Notes: generated from the letters alone by a model not told the origin. Positions 1 to 9,726 are shown, counted from the stretch's first letter. The stretch: 64,000 nucleotides of DNA from Sphingomonas gellani (GCF_900110035.1 NZ_FOCF01000009.1:62001-126000); one strand, 5' to 3'. Program-made: numbers and translations.

Positions 1-79
1 GGATGACCCGATCGGATGAGTCCGCATCACGTACCCTGCCCTGCGACGTCCCACCGGTGCCGTTCCGCTAACAGCCCCC

Positions 80-2836
80 TCAGAACGTCGCGCGGACGCC
101 CAGGGCGTAGCGGGGCCCGTAGCTTTCGTAGGTGATCGTGCGTTCCTTGTAGACCGAATACAGGTTGGTCTTTTCGTTGAACAGGTTCAGCCCCTGCGCG
201 AACAGCGTGACGTTGGGGGTCAGCGCATAGTTGATGCTGGCGTCCCAGATGCCATAGGCGGCGACGTCGACCGGCTGGCCGCGATTGCCCTGTTCCGTCT
301 GGCGATAGCTCTGGCGGTAGTTGTAGGCGATGCGCGCCTGGAGCGGCCCCTTTTCGTAGAAGCCGACGACGTTGTAGGTCGTGGCATCGGGTGCGACCAG
401 GCTGAAATTGGCCTGGACGCCCAGCCCATCGAGCGGCGCGGGCAGGCCGTTGAAGGTGTACTGGCCCGACAATTCGATGCCCTTGTACGTGTCGGTGCCG
501 ACATTCTCCGGCCGCGTCCGGCGGAAGTCGAGGCCGAGCACCTCGATGGTGCTGGTCACCGATTCCGAGACGTTCTTGATGCTCTTGTAGAAGCCGGCGA
601 TGCTGACATAGCTCGACCGGTCGATATACCAGGTCAGCGCCGTGTCGTAATTCCAGGCGGTGATCGGCTGGAGATCGGGGTTGCCGTCGGTGATCGCGCG
701 TTCGCGCGGACGCGGGTTGATGTTGCGGATGAGCAGCAGGTCGCTCAGCGTCGCGCGGGTCAGCGTCTTGGCCACCGCCGCCTGGAACACGACGTTCCGG
801 AACGCGTCGATCTTGACGTTCGCGGTGGGCAGCGCCTGGGCATAGGAGCCCTTCGCGACGATCGGTTGCGGTGCCGACAGGTTGACGATCGGGTCAAGGC
901 CAGGCCCCGGCGTGGTGATGCTCAGGATCTCCTGCCCGAACCCGCGCGATGTCACGTCCGTCTTGGTGAAGCGGATGCCGATATTGGCCGACCAGTTGCG
1001 CGAGCCCAGCTCGCCGCCCAAGCTCGCCTGGGCAAATGTGCTGATCGTCTTTTCCTGCGCCGAGCCGCTGTTGCTGGGGATCAGCACGACGCCCAGCCCG
1101 CCGCCATTGGCCGCCAGCGCCGCGCGGGTCGCATCCGGGTTCGCGGTTGCGGCGATGGTGGCGTCGGACAGCAGGTAGGCCTGGAGGTCCGCGACCGAAT
1201 AGGTCGGAAAGCCGCCGGGGAACATGCCGACGCCGAAGAAGTCGTCGGCGTCCGCCGGCTTGCCGAACACGCTCTGGGGATAGGGCACGCCCGAGAACAC
1301 GCTCTGCAGGGCGTCAGGCGTCTTGTAGGAGAAGCGCTCCTTTTTGCGGTCCACGTAATTCGCACCGGCGGTCAGCGAGCGGAGGATGCCGCCATCGGCC
1401 TGGTACTTCACCTGCGTGTTGAGCTGGTAGATCCGGTCGGCGACGCTGACCCCTTCGAAGGTCAGATAGCCGGCGCGCGCGTTGGACGTGTCGAGGATGT
1501 CGCCCAGACCGGAATAAACCGGCAGCCCGCGGTCGCTGAGGCTGAAATTCACGCGTGCGGGCGAGTAGCCGGGCTGCGCCAGGTTCGATTCAAACCACGC
1601 CTGGTTGCCGCCCGTGTTGTCGGTCGCCTTGGAATAGGACAGGTCGAGCAGCGCCGAGATCTGCGATGTCGGGTGCCAGTCGAGGTTCAGGCCGCCCTCC
1701 TTCGTCTTGGCGAGGCGGGGGCGCACCTGGTTGGTGATCGTCGGGCCCGAGGCGATACCGGTATAGCTGGTGATCGTCTTGTTGGCGTCCACGGTCGCGG
1801 CCGTGATGTCGCCTGGGCCGCCATAGACGAAGAACACCTTGTTATCGTCGTTCACGTCCAGCTTGGAATACAGGCCGTCCAGCGTCAGCACGATCGTGTC
1901 GGTCGGCTTCCATTGCACCGTGGCCAGCCCGGACAGGCGTTTGCGGGTGGTGCTGTTGACGCCATATTCGACATAGGTGGGCAGCGACACGCCGGTGAAT
2001 TCGGGTGTCCCGTCCTTGTTGAGGTCGAGGTTCTGGTTCGCTTCCCACCCGTCGGTGAAGATGCGCCTCCCCTCGATCTGGCGGTCGATATAGGACACCG
2101 CGCCGAGGATGCCGATCGTGCCGTCGGCCAGCTTGGTGCTGAAAAGGCCGGATGCCTGGGGCGACGCCTTGCCGCGCAGCTTGTCGTAATTGGCCTGGCC
2201 GGAGGCGACGAACTTGGTGCCGGCAAAGTCGAATGGTCTAGCCGTGTACATGTCGACAGTCGATGCGATGCCGCCATCGATCTGGCTGGCGATCGGGGTC
2301 TTCGACACGTCGACGCGGTTGATGAGTTCGGCCGGCAGGATGTCGAAGCTGAATTCGCGGCCCTGGTTCTCGGTCGCGAGGATGCGGCCGTTGTACAGCG
2401 CGGTGCTGAACGCCGGACCCAGGCCGCGAACGGTGATGAACTGGCCCTCGCCATTGTCGCGCGAAATGGTGACGCCGGGAACGCGCTGGATCGCTTCGGC
2501 GATGTTCTGGTCGGGCAGCTTGCCGATATCGTCGGCGACGATCGAATCGACGATGTTGTCCGCCGACCGTTTGATGTCGACCGCGCGCTTCAGGCTTTCG
2601 CGCAGACCGGTGACGACGATGTCGTCCCCACCCCCCTCTTCCGCGATCGGCGTGCCGTTGTCGGTCTGGCCGGCCTTCACTTCGGCCGGCTGGGCGGTGC
2701 TGTCCTTGATCTGGCTGTCCTGCGGCTCCGCCTTGCGTTCCTGCGCCGGCGCGGGCGTCGCCGCGGCCAGGATCGTTGCCATCGCCGTCATGCCGACCAG
2801 GCGGCCGCCCAAGGGATTCCACGCGATGCGCTTCAT
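80..2836 (-). CDS. TonB-dependent receptor (outer membrane sugar receptor)
   Basis: Outer-membrane active transporter of 918 residues, a normal size for the family. A Sec signal peptide occupies about residues 1-31 (hydrophobic MTAMATILAAA, then APAQ). The plug domain follows at about 75-210, with the typical GKLPDQNIAEAIQRVPGV stretch and ITVRGLGP. The rest is beta-barrel, ending in phenylalanine (GVRATF), as expected for Bam recognition. It stands alone on the minus strand, upstream of and in the same direction as the ABC ATPase and LacI regulator. It is therefore the likely outer-membrane port for the sugar handled by the divergent operon. Substrate is inferred from neighbours only. The ATG start is preceded by a purine-rich GGGAGAGGAAAAGG stretch. 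Confidence 0.93.
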   Translation of the reverse strand: MKRIAWNPLGGRLVGMTAMATILAAATPAPAQERKAEPQDSQIKDSTAQPAEVKAGQTDNGTPIAEEGGGDDIVVTGLRESLKRAVDIKRSADNIVDSIVADDIGKLPDQNIAEAIQRVPGVTISRDNGEGQFITVRGLGPAFSTALYNGRILATENQGREFSFDILPAELINRVDVSKTPIASQIDGGIASTVDMYTARPFDFAGTKFVASGQANYDKLRGKASPQASGLFSTKLADGTIGILGAVSYIDRQIEGRRIFTDGWEANQNLDLNKDGTPEFTGVSLPTYVEYGVNSTTRKRLSGLATVQWKPTDTIVLTLDGLYSKLDVNDDNKVFFVYGGPGDITAATVDANKTITSYTGIASGPTITNQVRPRLAKTKEGGLNLDWHPTSQISALLDLSYSKATDNTGGNQAWFESNLAQPGYSPARVNFSLSDRGLPVYSGLGDILDTSNARAGYLTFEGVSVADRIYQLNTQVKYQADGGILRSLTAGANYVDRKKERFSYKTPDALQSVFSGVPYPQSVFGKPADADDFFGVGMFPGGFPTYSVADLQAYLLSDATIAATANPDATRAALAANGGGLGVVLIPSNSGSAQEKTISTFAQASLGGELGSRNWSANIGIRFTKTDVTSRGFGQEILSITTPGPGLDPIVNLSAPQPIVAKGSYAQALPTANVKIDAFRNVVFQAAVAKTLTRATLSDLLLIRNINPRPRERAITDGNPDLQPITAWNYDTALTWYIDRSSYVSIAGFYKSIKNVSESVTSTIEVLGLDFRRTRPENVGTDTYKGIELSGQYTFNGLPAPLDGLGVQANFSLVAPDATTYNVVGFYEKGPLQARIAYNYRQSYRQTEQGNRGQPVDVAAYGIWDASINYALTPNVTLFAQGLNLFNEKTNLYSVYKERTITYESYGPRYALGVRATF

Positions 2837-2897
2837 GCCTTTTCCTCTCCCTGTTCCTGACCCGTCCGTCTGAGGCGGACTGTGGTCGAGGAGACAC

Positions 2898-2911
2898 GTT
2901 TATCGATCAAC
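2898..2911. promoter_or_regulatory. Candidate LacI-type operator upstream of the TonB receptor
   Basis: GTTTATCGATCAAC is a near-perfect palindrome with a central CG, about 60 bp upstream of the receptor start. It resembles the 5248-5259 palindrome in style but not exactly in sequence, so co-regulation by the neighbouring LacI protein is only a suggestion. Confidence 0.3.
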
Positions 2912-2961
2912 AAGGATGCGCGCAAGCGGTCGGCACATGACCCATGCCGGTGATCGGGTCG

Positions 2962-4071
2962 TTACTGCCGGAGGGTCGGGATCGCCTGTCCGGTCGCGTC
3001 GAACAGCAGGATGCGCGCGGGATCGGCATGGAGCGTCAGGGTCCCCGGCACGGGGATCGTATGATGGCCGTCCAGCTTTGCCCGGAACTCGCCCGCGCCA
3101 TTCAACTGCGCGTAGACAAAGGTGGAATGGCCCAGCGCCTCTACCGCCTCCACGTCGAGGGTCAGCGCCATGTCGCCACCATCCGGGCCGGTCTGGCCAC
3201 GATCGATCCGTACATGTTCTGGCCGGAGTCCGGCGGTCACCCGGTCGCCCACGCCCAGTTCCTCTGCGCACGTCCGGGCGAAGCGGGCACCGCCCGCGAC
3301 CTCGAACAATGCCTCCCCGCCGCGGCGCTCCACCACCACCGCATCGAGCAGGTTGATGCGCGGGCTGCCGATGAAGCCGGCGGTGAAGATGTTCGCCGGC
3401 CGTTCGTACAATTCCAGCGGGGTGCCGACCTGCGAGATGGTGCCGGCGTCCATAACGACCAGCCGGTCGGCCAGCGTCATCGCCTCCACCTGGTCGTGGG
3501 TGACGTAGATCATGGTGCTGCCCAGCCGCTTGTGCAGGCGGGCCAGTTCATGACGCATGCGGACGCGCAGGTCGGCGTCGAGGTTGGACAAGGGTTCGTC
3601 GAACAGGAAGATCGTCGGATCGCGCACGATGGCACGACCGATCGCGACCCGCTGTCGCTGCCCGCCCGACAGCTGGTTGGGCAGCCGGTCGAGCAGCGTG
3701 TCGAGTTCCAGGATCGCGGCCGCCTCGGCGACCTGCTCGGCGATGCGCGCGCGCGGAACACGCATGTTCCTGAGGCCGAAGCTCAGATTCTCCCGCACCG
3801 TCATATGGGGATAAAGTGCGTAGGACTGGAACACCATGGCGACGCCTCGCGCCGCGGCGGGGACGTGGGTGACCTCGCGGTCGCCGATTCGGATCGTGCC
3901 GGCGGACACCTCCTCCAGCCCCGCGATCATCCGGAGCACGGTGGACTTTCCGCAACCCGACGACCCGACCAAGACGACGAACTCGCCGTCCTCGATCTCC
4001 AGGTCGATGCCGCGGATCGTGTCGGTGCCGTCATAGGATTTGCTGAGGCCAGCCAGGACCAACGCCGTCAT
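2962..4071 (-). CDS. ABC transporter ATP-binding protein, MalK/UgpC type
   Basis: Cytoplasmic ATPase of a carbohydrate importer (CUT1 family), 369 residues. Visible motifs: Walker [10 protein letters not shown] near residue 37, Q-loop [10 protein letters not shown], signature LSGGQRQR, Walker [12 protein letters not shown], switch H in YVTHDQ. A C-terminal OB/TOBE regulatory domain follows (GLRPEHVRI). The chosen ATG overlaps the stop of lacI by four bases (ATGA), which implies translational coupling. The frame stays open further upstream, but only as an overlap with lacI. The matching binding protein and permeases lie divergently at 6672-9716, an unusual split of one transporter over two transcription units. 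Confidence 0.93.
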   Translation of the reverse strand: MTALVLAGLSKSYDGTDTIRGIDLEIEDGEFVVLVGSSGCGKSTVLRMIAGLEEVSAGTIRIGDREVTHVPAAARGVAMVFQSYALYPHMTVRENLSFGLRNMRVPRARIAEQVAEAAAILELDTLLDRLPNQLSGGQRQRVAIGRAIVRDPTIFLFDEPLSNLDADLRVRMRHELARLHKRLGSTMIYVTHDQVEAMTLADRLVVMDAGTISQVGTPLELYERPANIFTAGFIGSPRINLLDAVVVERRGGEALFEVAGGARFARTCAEELGVGDRVTAGLRPEHVRIDRGQTGPDGGDMALTLDVEAVEALGHSTFVYAQLNGAGEFRAKLDGHHTIPVPGTLTLHADPARILLFDATGQAIPTLRQ

Positions 4072-5171
4072 GCGCCCTGCCCCCCTTCGGCCGGTCCGTC
4101 CCAGACCGCCGCACTGGTGTCGCCAATCATCAGCGCGGCCTCGATGGCGACCTTTTGCACCCCTGCGCCTCCCATGGCGCCGTCGCCGCGCAGCAGGATC
4201 TCGGCCGCCCGTCGCCCTTTCTCGAACGCGTTCTGTCGCACGGTGGTGAGGCGCAGCGTATCCCCCTGTCGCCCGAACGCGGGCAGCCCGTCGAAGCCGG
4301 TGACGGAGATACGGCCGGGCACCGCCAGTCCCGCCGTTCGGCAATGGGCGATCGCGCCATGCGCCAGCCGGTCGGAGAAGCAGACCAGCGCGGTCAACTC
4401 CGGCTGCAGCTGCAACAGCCGCTCCGCCGCGCTCTGCCCCCCTTCCTCGCTGTTCATCGTCTCGCAGACGCGGACCCCGGATCGCGCCACCCCGGCCACG
4501 TCGAACGCGTCGCGGCACCCGTCGATACGTTCGCGCACCACATAGCTTTCGTCCTCGAAATCGTCGGCCAGCGTCAGGGTGGCCCCCTGCCCCTCCGAAT
4601 GGGGAAAGGTGACGATCGCGATGTTCCGGTGGCCCAGGTCCAGCAGGTGCGACACCAGCGCGTGCATCATCGCCCGGTCGTTGGTCAGCACGCTGGACAG
4701 GTCGGGCGCGTCGAAATCGACCACCACGGTCGGCAGGCCGCGTGCCAGCGCCTGACGGATCGTGGGGTGGCTCTTGTACGGCGCGTTGAGGATGTAGCCG
4801 TCGACGATCGCGGTCAGCGTGTCGCGCCGTTCGGGATCGCGGTTCTGGAGCGGGATCAGCACGATGTTCGCGCCCTCCTCCTCGCAGACCGACGAGATGC
4901 CGCGCAGAAAGGTGATGTCGTGCGCGTCGGTGAAGGCGTAGCTCAGCTGGTCGTTGAACAGCACCCCGATCGCGCCACAGCGGCCGGTGCGCAGCGACCG
5001 TGCCGCGGGATTGGGACCGTCGTAATTGACCGTGCGCGCATAGGCGATGATGCGTTCCCGCAGCTCGCGGGACACCTTGGCCGGGTTGTTGTACGCGTTG
5101 GACACGGAGGTGTGCGTCACCCCCAGGTCGGACGCGATCGACTTGAGTGTGGCCCTTTTCGCCCGCACCAT
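4068..5171 (-). CDS. LacI-family transcriptional regulator
   Basis: Sugar-responsive repressor or activator of 367 residues. The N-terminal helix-turn-helix reads TLKSIASDLGVTHTSVSNAYNN, typical of LacI except for the shifted hinge region. A periplasmic-binding-protein-like effector domain follows (GAIGVLFND, ISVTGFDGLPAF). The start at 5171 (MVRAKRATLKS) was chosen because the helix-turn-helix begins directly after it; the longer open frame upstream crosses the promoter region. It lies between the TonB receptor/ATPase unit and the divergent uptake/phosphorolysis operon. It is the obvious candidate to bind the palindrome at 5248-5259 and control both directions. Confidence 0.92.
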   Translation of the reverse strand: MVRAKRATLKSIASDLGVTHTSVSNAYNNPAKVSRELRERIIAYARTVNYDGPNPAARSLRTGRCGAIGVLFNDQLSYAFTDAHDITFLRGISSVCEEEGANIVLIPLQNRDPERRDTLTAIVDGYILNAPYKSHPTIRQALARGLPTVVVDFDAPDLSSVLTNDRAMMHALVSHLLDLGHRNIAIVTFPHSEGQGATLTLADDFEDESYVVRERIDGCRDAFDVAGVARSGVRVCETMNSEEGGQSAAERLLQLQPELTALVCFSDRLAHGAIAHCRTAGLAVPGRISVTGFDGLPAFGRQGDTLRLTTVRQNAFEKGRRAAEILLRGDGAMGGAGVQKVAIEAALMIGDTSAAVWDGPAEGGQGA

Positions 5172-5247
5172 CCTCTCCCAATCGGCTGTTTTCCGTGGCC
5201 GTCGGTAACGACCTAGCCCGCCAGCTTGACAGGCACAACCAGCCATC

Positions 5248-5259
5248 TTTAACGTTAAA
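5248..5259. promoter_or_regulatory. Probable LacI-family operator (perfect palindrome)
   Basis: TTTAACGTTAAA is a perfect 12-bp palindrome with the central CG typical of LacI/GalR operators. It lies in the 133-bp divergent region between lacI and the uptake operon, in an otherwise GC-rich context. Confidence 0.65.
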
Positions 5260-5293
5260 CATAGACCCGGATCACGGGAAAAGGGAGAGGACC

Positions 5294-5305
5294 ATGCGCA
5301 GCTGA
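5294..5305 (+). other. Three-codon mini-ORF (Met-Arg-Ser) ahead of the uptake operon
   Basis: A strong ribosome-binding sequence (AAGGGAGAGG, 5281-5290) stands at good distance from ATG CGC AGC TGA. The stop overlaps the ATG used for the next gene (TGATG). It may be a coupling leader that reloads ribosomes onto the next start, or a sign that the annotated start of the next gene is wrong. Confidence 0.35.
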
Positions 5306-6672
5306 TGGTCGGCGCATCCGAAGCGCATGGCGGCCCCGGCACGCCACGGGAAAGGACGCGCGGGCGATGCGTACGGACCGCCCGTGCGGCGTTGCTTTCC
5401 GGCCCTTTGCTGTTCGCCCCCCTGTTGTTCGCCTGCGCCGATCCCACGGTCGGTGCGCGCGCGCGCCTCGCGCCGGTTGCGGACGCAAGCGTAGCGCCCG
5501 TCACGCTGCGCCATGTCGATCACCTGTTCGCGGAAGCCGTGGTCGGGGGCGAGCAGGTTGGCGTGCTCAACATCTACAGCGTCGCGCCCGACTATCGTTT
5601 CGCGATCGAGCCGAGGGAGGGCTATGCCTGTGTCGACGATGCGGCACGGGCGATGGTGCTGTTGTCCGCGATCCCGCAATCCGAACCTGCGCGGCTGCGC
5701 CAGCTCGACCTGCTGACCCGCTTCGTGCTGCGGATGCAGGCGGACAACGGCTATTTCCACAACTTCATCTGGGCGCCCGGCCCCGACTCCCGGGAGTCAC
5801 GGATCAACCGCGAGTACCGGACGTCGCTCGCCGAACTCAACTGGTGGTCGTTGCGTGCGCTGTGGGGACTGGAGGCGGCGCTAGGACGGTTGCCCGCCGG
5901 CCCCACGGCGACCCGCGCCAAGGAGGCGGCCGATCGGCTGGTCGCCAATCTGGTGCGCGACCTGCCGACGGGTGATGGCGCGGTGACCGGCGTGGAGGGC
6001 GTGGCGGTGCCGACCTGGCTCCCCTTCGGCTCCGGCGCTGACGCGGGGTCCACCGCGATGCTCGGCCTGCTCGCCCATTACCGGCGCACGGAGGACCCGG
6101 CGACCCGTGCCCTTGTCGAGCGGCTGGGCGATGGGCTGGTCCGGATGCAGGCGGGCGATGCGCGGCATTTTCCATACGGCGCGCATCTCAGCTGGCGCAA
6201 TGGCTGGCACGGCTGGGGCAACGCCCAGGCCTATGCGCTGCTGCGCGCCGGCGCGACGTTCGGGCGGCGCGATTTCACGCAAAGCGCGCTGGCGGAGATC
6301 GACGGCTTTTATCCCTATCTGCTCGACCACGGCATGCTGTCGAGCTTCTCGATCCGGGTGGCGGACGGGCGGATCGAGCCGTTCGGGGTGCAGCGCTTTC
6401 CCCAGATCGCCTATGGCCTCAGCCCGATGATCCTCGCCGCGACGGAGGCGTACCGGGTCACCGGCCAGACGCGTTACCGCGACACCGCCAGGCGGCTGGC
6501 GGGCTGGTTCGGCCGCGACAACGACGCGCGCCGGGCGATCTACGATCCGGTCAGCGGGCGCGTACTCGACGGGATCAACGCCCCATCGTCGGTGAGCGGC
6601 GATTCCGGCGCGGAGTCGACGGTCGAGGGACTGCTCGCGCTCACCGCCCTTCATGGAACGCCGCTGCCGTGA
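5305..6672 (+). CDS. Predicted lipoprotein with (alpha/alpha)6-barrel, glycosidase-like
   Basis: 455 residues from the first in-frame ATG. A hydrophobic stretch ends in a lipobox-like LLFAC near residue 45, so the mature protein is probably a membrane-anchored periplasmic lipoprotein. The rest shows repeated Trp/Tyr-rich helical segments (YRTSLAELNWWSLRALWGLE, SWRNGWHGWGNAQAYALL, FPQIAYGLSPMILAATEAY) typical of six-hairpin glycosidase folds. I recognise no catalytic signature and cannot assign a GH family. First gene of the uptake operon; its stop overlaps the next start (TGATG). The unusually long region before the lipobox suggests either a non-ATG start or a small frameshift near 5380, because an ATG at 5367 in another frame has its own ribosome-binding site. 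Confidence 0.72.
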   Translation: MVGASEAHGGPGTPRERTRGRCVRTARAALLSGPLLFAPLLFACADPTVGARARLAPVADASVAPVTLRHVDHLFAEAVVGGEQVGVLNIYSVAPDYRFAIEPREGYACVDDAARAMVLLSAIPQSEPARLRQLDLLTRFVLRMQADNGYFHNFIWAPGPDSRESRINREYRTSLAELNWWSLRALWGLEAALGRLPAGPTATRAKEAADRLVANLVRDLPTGDGAVTGVEGVAVPTWLPFGSGADAGSTAMLGLLAHYRRTEDPATRALVERLGDGLVRMQAGDARHFPYGAHLSWRNGWHGWGNAQAYALLRAGATFGRRDFTQSALAEIDGFYPYLLDHGMLSSFSIRVADGRIEPFGVQRFPQIAYGLSPMILAATEAYRVTGQTRYRDTARRLAGWFGRDNDARRAIYDPVSGRVLDGINAPSSVSGDSGAESTVEGLLALTALHGTPLP

Positions 6673-7967
6673 TGGAGCGTCGCGACCTGTTGCGGCTCGG
6701 CGTGGGCGGTGCGGCGCTGCTCGCCGGTTGCGCGCCGCAGAGCCGCGAACGGCGCAGCGACGTCATCCGCCTCTGGGTCGCGCCCAACGATGCGGAGGAA
6801 GGGTTCTGGAAGGTCGCGGTGGCGCGCTGGAACGCGCTGCGCCGTGGCCTGCCGGTGACGTTCACCACCATCCCCACCGCCGGCAGTTCGGAGGACACGG
6901 TGTTGTCGGCGCTGGTCGCGGGCACGGAGCCGGACCTGTGCACCAATATCTTTTCCGGTTTCGCGGTGCAGCTGGCCGCGTTGAAACAGGTGGTCGACCT
7001 GGCCGCCCTGCCCGGCTTCGCGGAGCTGGTCGCGCGGCGTCGCATGGAGGCGATCGTGCCGGGCTGGACGCAGGGCGGTCGCGTCTGTGCGCTGCCCATC
7101 TATTCCAGCCCTACCCTGATCTGGTGGCGTGCGGACCTGCTGGAGGCGAACGGCCTGTCGCACCCGCCGCGCACCTATGACGAGGTGTACCAGTTCAGCG
7201 CGCGCTACGGCCGCCCCGGCCGGCGTTACGGGATGCAGGTGGTGGCCGGGCGCGACTGGCGCGACCGCTGGTTCGACTTCATCTCCTTCTACTACGCGGT
7301 GTCGGGCGGGCTGCCCTATCTGGATGGCGCGCACGCACTGTACGACAACCGGGCGGGTCTGGAGGCAGCGACCTTCATGGATCGCATGTTCCGCCGGGGC
7401 TGGACCGCACCCGACTTCGACGCGGAGGAGCCGCTGGTGTCGGGCCTGGCCGCCGGCGCGGTGCGGGGGCCCTGGGATGTGGAGCGGTTCGCGCGCATCT
7501 ATCCGCAGACGCTGGCGCGGATCGCGGTGGGGCCGATGATCGCGCGCGAAGCGGCGACGGCGAATTCGGGTGGCGGGCCGACATCGACCTTTTCCGACAG
7601 CAAGGGCGTGGTGATCTTCCGCAGCAGCCGGGTGACGCGACAGGCGTTCGACTTCCTCGCCTGGGTGCTGGGGGACGAGGCGCTCAATTTGCTCTGGCTG
7701 CGCCGTACCGGGTTGTCCCCTGCGCGCAGCGACCTGCTGACCAACCCGCGCTTCGCCGAATATTACCGTACGAACCCGCTGGTCCGCACCTATGCCGAAC
7801 ATGTCGCCAGCGCCCGCCCACCCGCCTTGTCGGAGTACACGATCGACATCCAGAAGATCATGTCGTCCCGACTGGTCGAGCCGCTGATGACCGGGCAGGC
7901 GACACCCGCAGACGCGCTGGCCCGCGCGGTCGGCGACACCGACCGCATGCTGGCGGCGCAGGCATGA
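6672..7967 (+). CDS. ABC sugar-binding lipoprotein (extracellular solute-binding, family 1)
   Basis: Periplasmic substrate-binding component, 431 residues. The N-terminus MERRDLLRLGVGGAALLAGC carries a lipobox (LLAGC) directly after the hydrophobic segment, so the protein is lipid-anchored. It has family-1 features: IRLWVAPND, a Gly-rich hinge, GGGPTSTFSDSKGVVIF, and many aromatic residues for sugar stacking. The start was taken at the ATG overlapping the stop of the preceding gene. Its stop overlaps the next permease (ATGA). It delivers the sugar to the two permeases that follow; the ATPase is encoded divergently at 2962-4071. Confidence 0.9.
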   Translation: MERRDLLRLGVGGAALLAGCAPQSRERRSDVIRLWVAPNDAEEGFWKVAVARWNALRRGLPVTFTTIPTAGSSEDTVLSALVAGTEPDLCTNIFSGFAVQLAALKQVVDLAALPGFAELVARRRMEAIVPGWTQGGRVCALPIYSSPTLIWWRADLLEANGLSHPPRTYDEVYQFSARYGRPGRRYGMQVVAGRDWRDRWFDFISFYYAVSGGLPYLDGAHALYDNRAGLEAATFMDRMFRRGWTAPDFDAEEPLVSGLAAGAVRGPWDVERFARIYPQTLARIAVGPMIAREAATANSGGGPTSTFSDSKGVVIFRSSRVTRQAFDFLAWVLGDEALNLLWLRRTGLSPARSDLLTNPRFAEYYRTNPLVRTYAEHVASARPPALSEYTIDIQKIMSSRLVEPLMTGQATPADALARAVGDTDRMLAAQA

Positions 7968-8857
7968 GGCCCCTGCCCCATCACCGGCGCCGCCTGTCGC
8001 GGGAGGCGATCGTCGGGCTGTCGCTCGCCTCCGCCTATCTGGTGTTCGCCGCGATCTTCTGGGCGTATCCATTCTTCTGGCTGGCGCGGCTGTCGGTGAC
8101 GCAGTGGCGCTTCTTCGACGAACCCGTGTTCACCGGTGCGCGCAATTTCGTCCGCACGATACAGGACCCGCAGTTCCTGGTGTCGCTGTGGAACGTGGTC
8201 CGCTTCCTCGCCTTCTACCTGCCCCTCGCCTTTGGCGGTGCGCTGCTGGTCGCATTCGGGCTGCGGCATGTACGCCGGGGCAAGGCGTTCGTGGCGCTGT
8301 GTTTCCTGCTGTCCAACGTGTCGTCGGGCGTCGCGCTGTCGCTGGTATTCACCAAGATCTTCAGCTCGACCGGGCCGCTCAACACCCTGATCCACGACTG
8401 GACGGGCGCGCGCATCCCGTGGACCAGCCACCCGACGCTGGCGATGCTCGCGATCGCGCTGGTCGTGGCGTGGAAGTTCGTCGGCTATTACGGGCTGATC
8501 CTGTATTCGGGCCTGCTGACGATCCCGGCGGAGATCTACGATGCGGCGCGGCTGGACCATGCCGGGCCGCTGACCCGGCTCGCGCGCATCACCCTGCCGA
8601 TGCTGAACGCGCAGCTGATGATGGTGCTGGTGTTCGCGATCCTGGTGTCGTTCGGGCTGTTCACCGAACCGTTCCTGATCACCGGCGGGGGCCCGTCCGA
8701 CAGCACGGTGACGCCGCAGATGATGATCTACGAAACCGCGTTCCGCCGGCTCCAGCCCAGCCATGCGGCGACGATGAGCATCATCGTGTCGCTGGTCAGC
8801 TACCTGCTGATCGTCCTGGCCCGGCGCCTGTTCGAGAAGAAGGTGACGCTTGCATGA
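7964..8857 (+). CDS. ABC sugar permease 1 (MalF/UgpA type)
   Basis: Inner-membrane subunit of 297 residues with about six transmembrane segments. The cytoplasmic EAA-like loop is clear: EIYDAARLDHAGPLTRLARITLP, the docking site for the ATPase. Start overlaps the binding-protein stop by four bases (ATGA). Forms the translocation pore with the next gene. Confidence 0.92.
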   Translation: MRPLPHHRRRLSREAIVGLSLASAYLVFAAIFWAYPFFWLARLSVTQWRFFDEPVFTGARNFVRTIQDPQFLVSLWNVVRFLAFYLPLAFGGALLVAFGLRHVRRGKAFVALCFLLSNVSSGVALSLVFTKIFSSTGPLNTLIHDWTGARIPWTSHPTLAMLAIALVVAWKFVGYYGLILYSGLLTIPAEIYDAARLDHAGPLTRLARITLPMLNAQLMMVLVFAILVSFGLFTEPFLITGGGPSDSTVTPQMMIYETAFRRLQPSHAATMSIIVSLVSYLLIVLARRLFEKKVTLA

Positions 8858-8882
8858 GGAACTGGTGCATGAGGATCGCCGA

Positions 8883-9716
8883 ATGAGGATCGGATCGCGC
8901 AGCGTCGGTGGCTGGGCCGCGACGATCGGCATCTACGCGCTGGCGCTGACCTGGCTGTACCCGTTCGCGTGGATGGTCGCGGCGTCGCTGAAACCGACCG
9001 CGCAGATCTACAACACCGCCTTGTTCTCTGGCGACTGGACGCTGGACAATTTCCGTTTCCTGTTCGGCGCCGCGGACAAGCTGGACCGGCCGTTCCTCCA
9101 GGCGACGGCGATCTCGGCGCTGGTCACGCTGACCGTGACCGCGTCGGTGCTGCTGACATCGGCGTTCATCGCATTCGCGCTGGCACGGTTGCGCTTTCCG
9201 GGCGCGAAGCTGTTCGGCGATTTCCTGCTGCTCCAGATGGTCGTCCCGACCGCCATGTTCATCCTGCCGCTGTTCGTGCTGATGAAGCAGCTGGGCCTGC
9301 TCAACTCGCTCGGCGCGCTGATCGTGCCGTCGGCCATGTCGGGTTGGGGCATCTACATGATGTCGCAATCGTTCAAGGCGATGCCGGAGGAGTATTTCGA
9401 CGCCGCCCGGCTCGACCGCGCCAGCCTGTGGCAGACGGTGACGCGGATCGTGGTGCCGCTCAACAAGTCGATCATCGCGATCGTCGCCTTGTTCACCTTC
9501 ACCGGCACCTGGGACAATTTCCTATGGCCGCTGATCGTGATCTCCGACACCGACCGCATGCCGCTGTCGGTGCTGCTGGCGACGTTCAGCAAGCAATATG
9601 GCGGCTATGCCGGCCCGGTGATGGCGGGCGCGGTGCTCCAGACGCTGCCGCTGGTGCTGCTGTTCATCCTGTTCCGCCGCCATTTCCTGCAGGGCATGTC
9701 CCTGACCCTGAAGTGA
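8883..9716 (+). CDS. ABC sugar permease 2 (MalG/UgpE type)
   Basis: Second inner-membrane subunit, 277 residues from the chosen ATG, about six transmembrane segments. The EAA-like loop reads EEYFDAARLDRASLWQTVTRIVVP. The family's usual N-terminal helix (TIGIYALALTWLYPFAWMV) begins soon after the ATG at 8883, which has GAGG eight bases upstream. A TTG at 8850 would extend the protein by 11 residues and overlap the previous gene. The stretch 8852-8885 contains three near-copies of ATGAGGA. Confidence 0.9.
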   Translation: MRIGSRSVGGWAATIGIYALALTWLYPFAWMVAASLKPTAQIYNTALFSGDWTLDNFRFLFGAADKLDRPFLQATAISALVTLTVTASVLLTSAFIAFALARLRFPGAKLFGDFLLLQMVVPTAMFILPLFVLMKQLGLLNSLGALIVPSAMSGWGIYMMSQSFKAMPEEYFDAARLDRASLWQTVTRIVVPLNKSIIAIVALFTFTGTWDNFLWPLIVISDTDRMPLSVLLATFSKQYGGYAGPVMAGAVLQTLPLVLLFILFRRHFLQGMSLTLK

Positions 9717-9726
9717 GGAACTCGCC

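Noticed and set aside
2251..2258. TGTCGACA inside the TonB receptor gene
   Set aside because: Lies in conserved coding sequence far from the cluster; taken as chance, like the copy at 58352-58359.
866..2860. Long open frame opposite the TonB receptor (664 codons)
   Set aside because: Shadow of a GC-rich gene: no ribosome-binding site and Arg/Ala/Gly/His-rich sequence without a domain.
2944..4545. 533-codon plus-strand frame opposite the ABC ATPase and lacI
   Set aside because: Antisense to two motif-complete genes; no motifs of its own.
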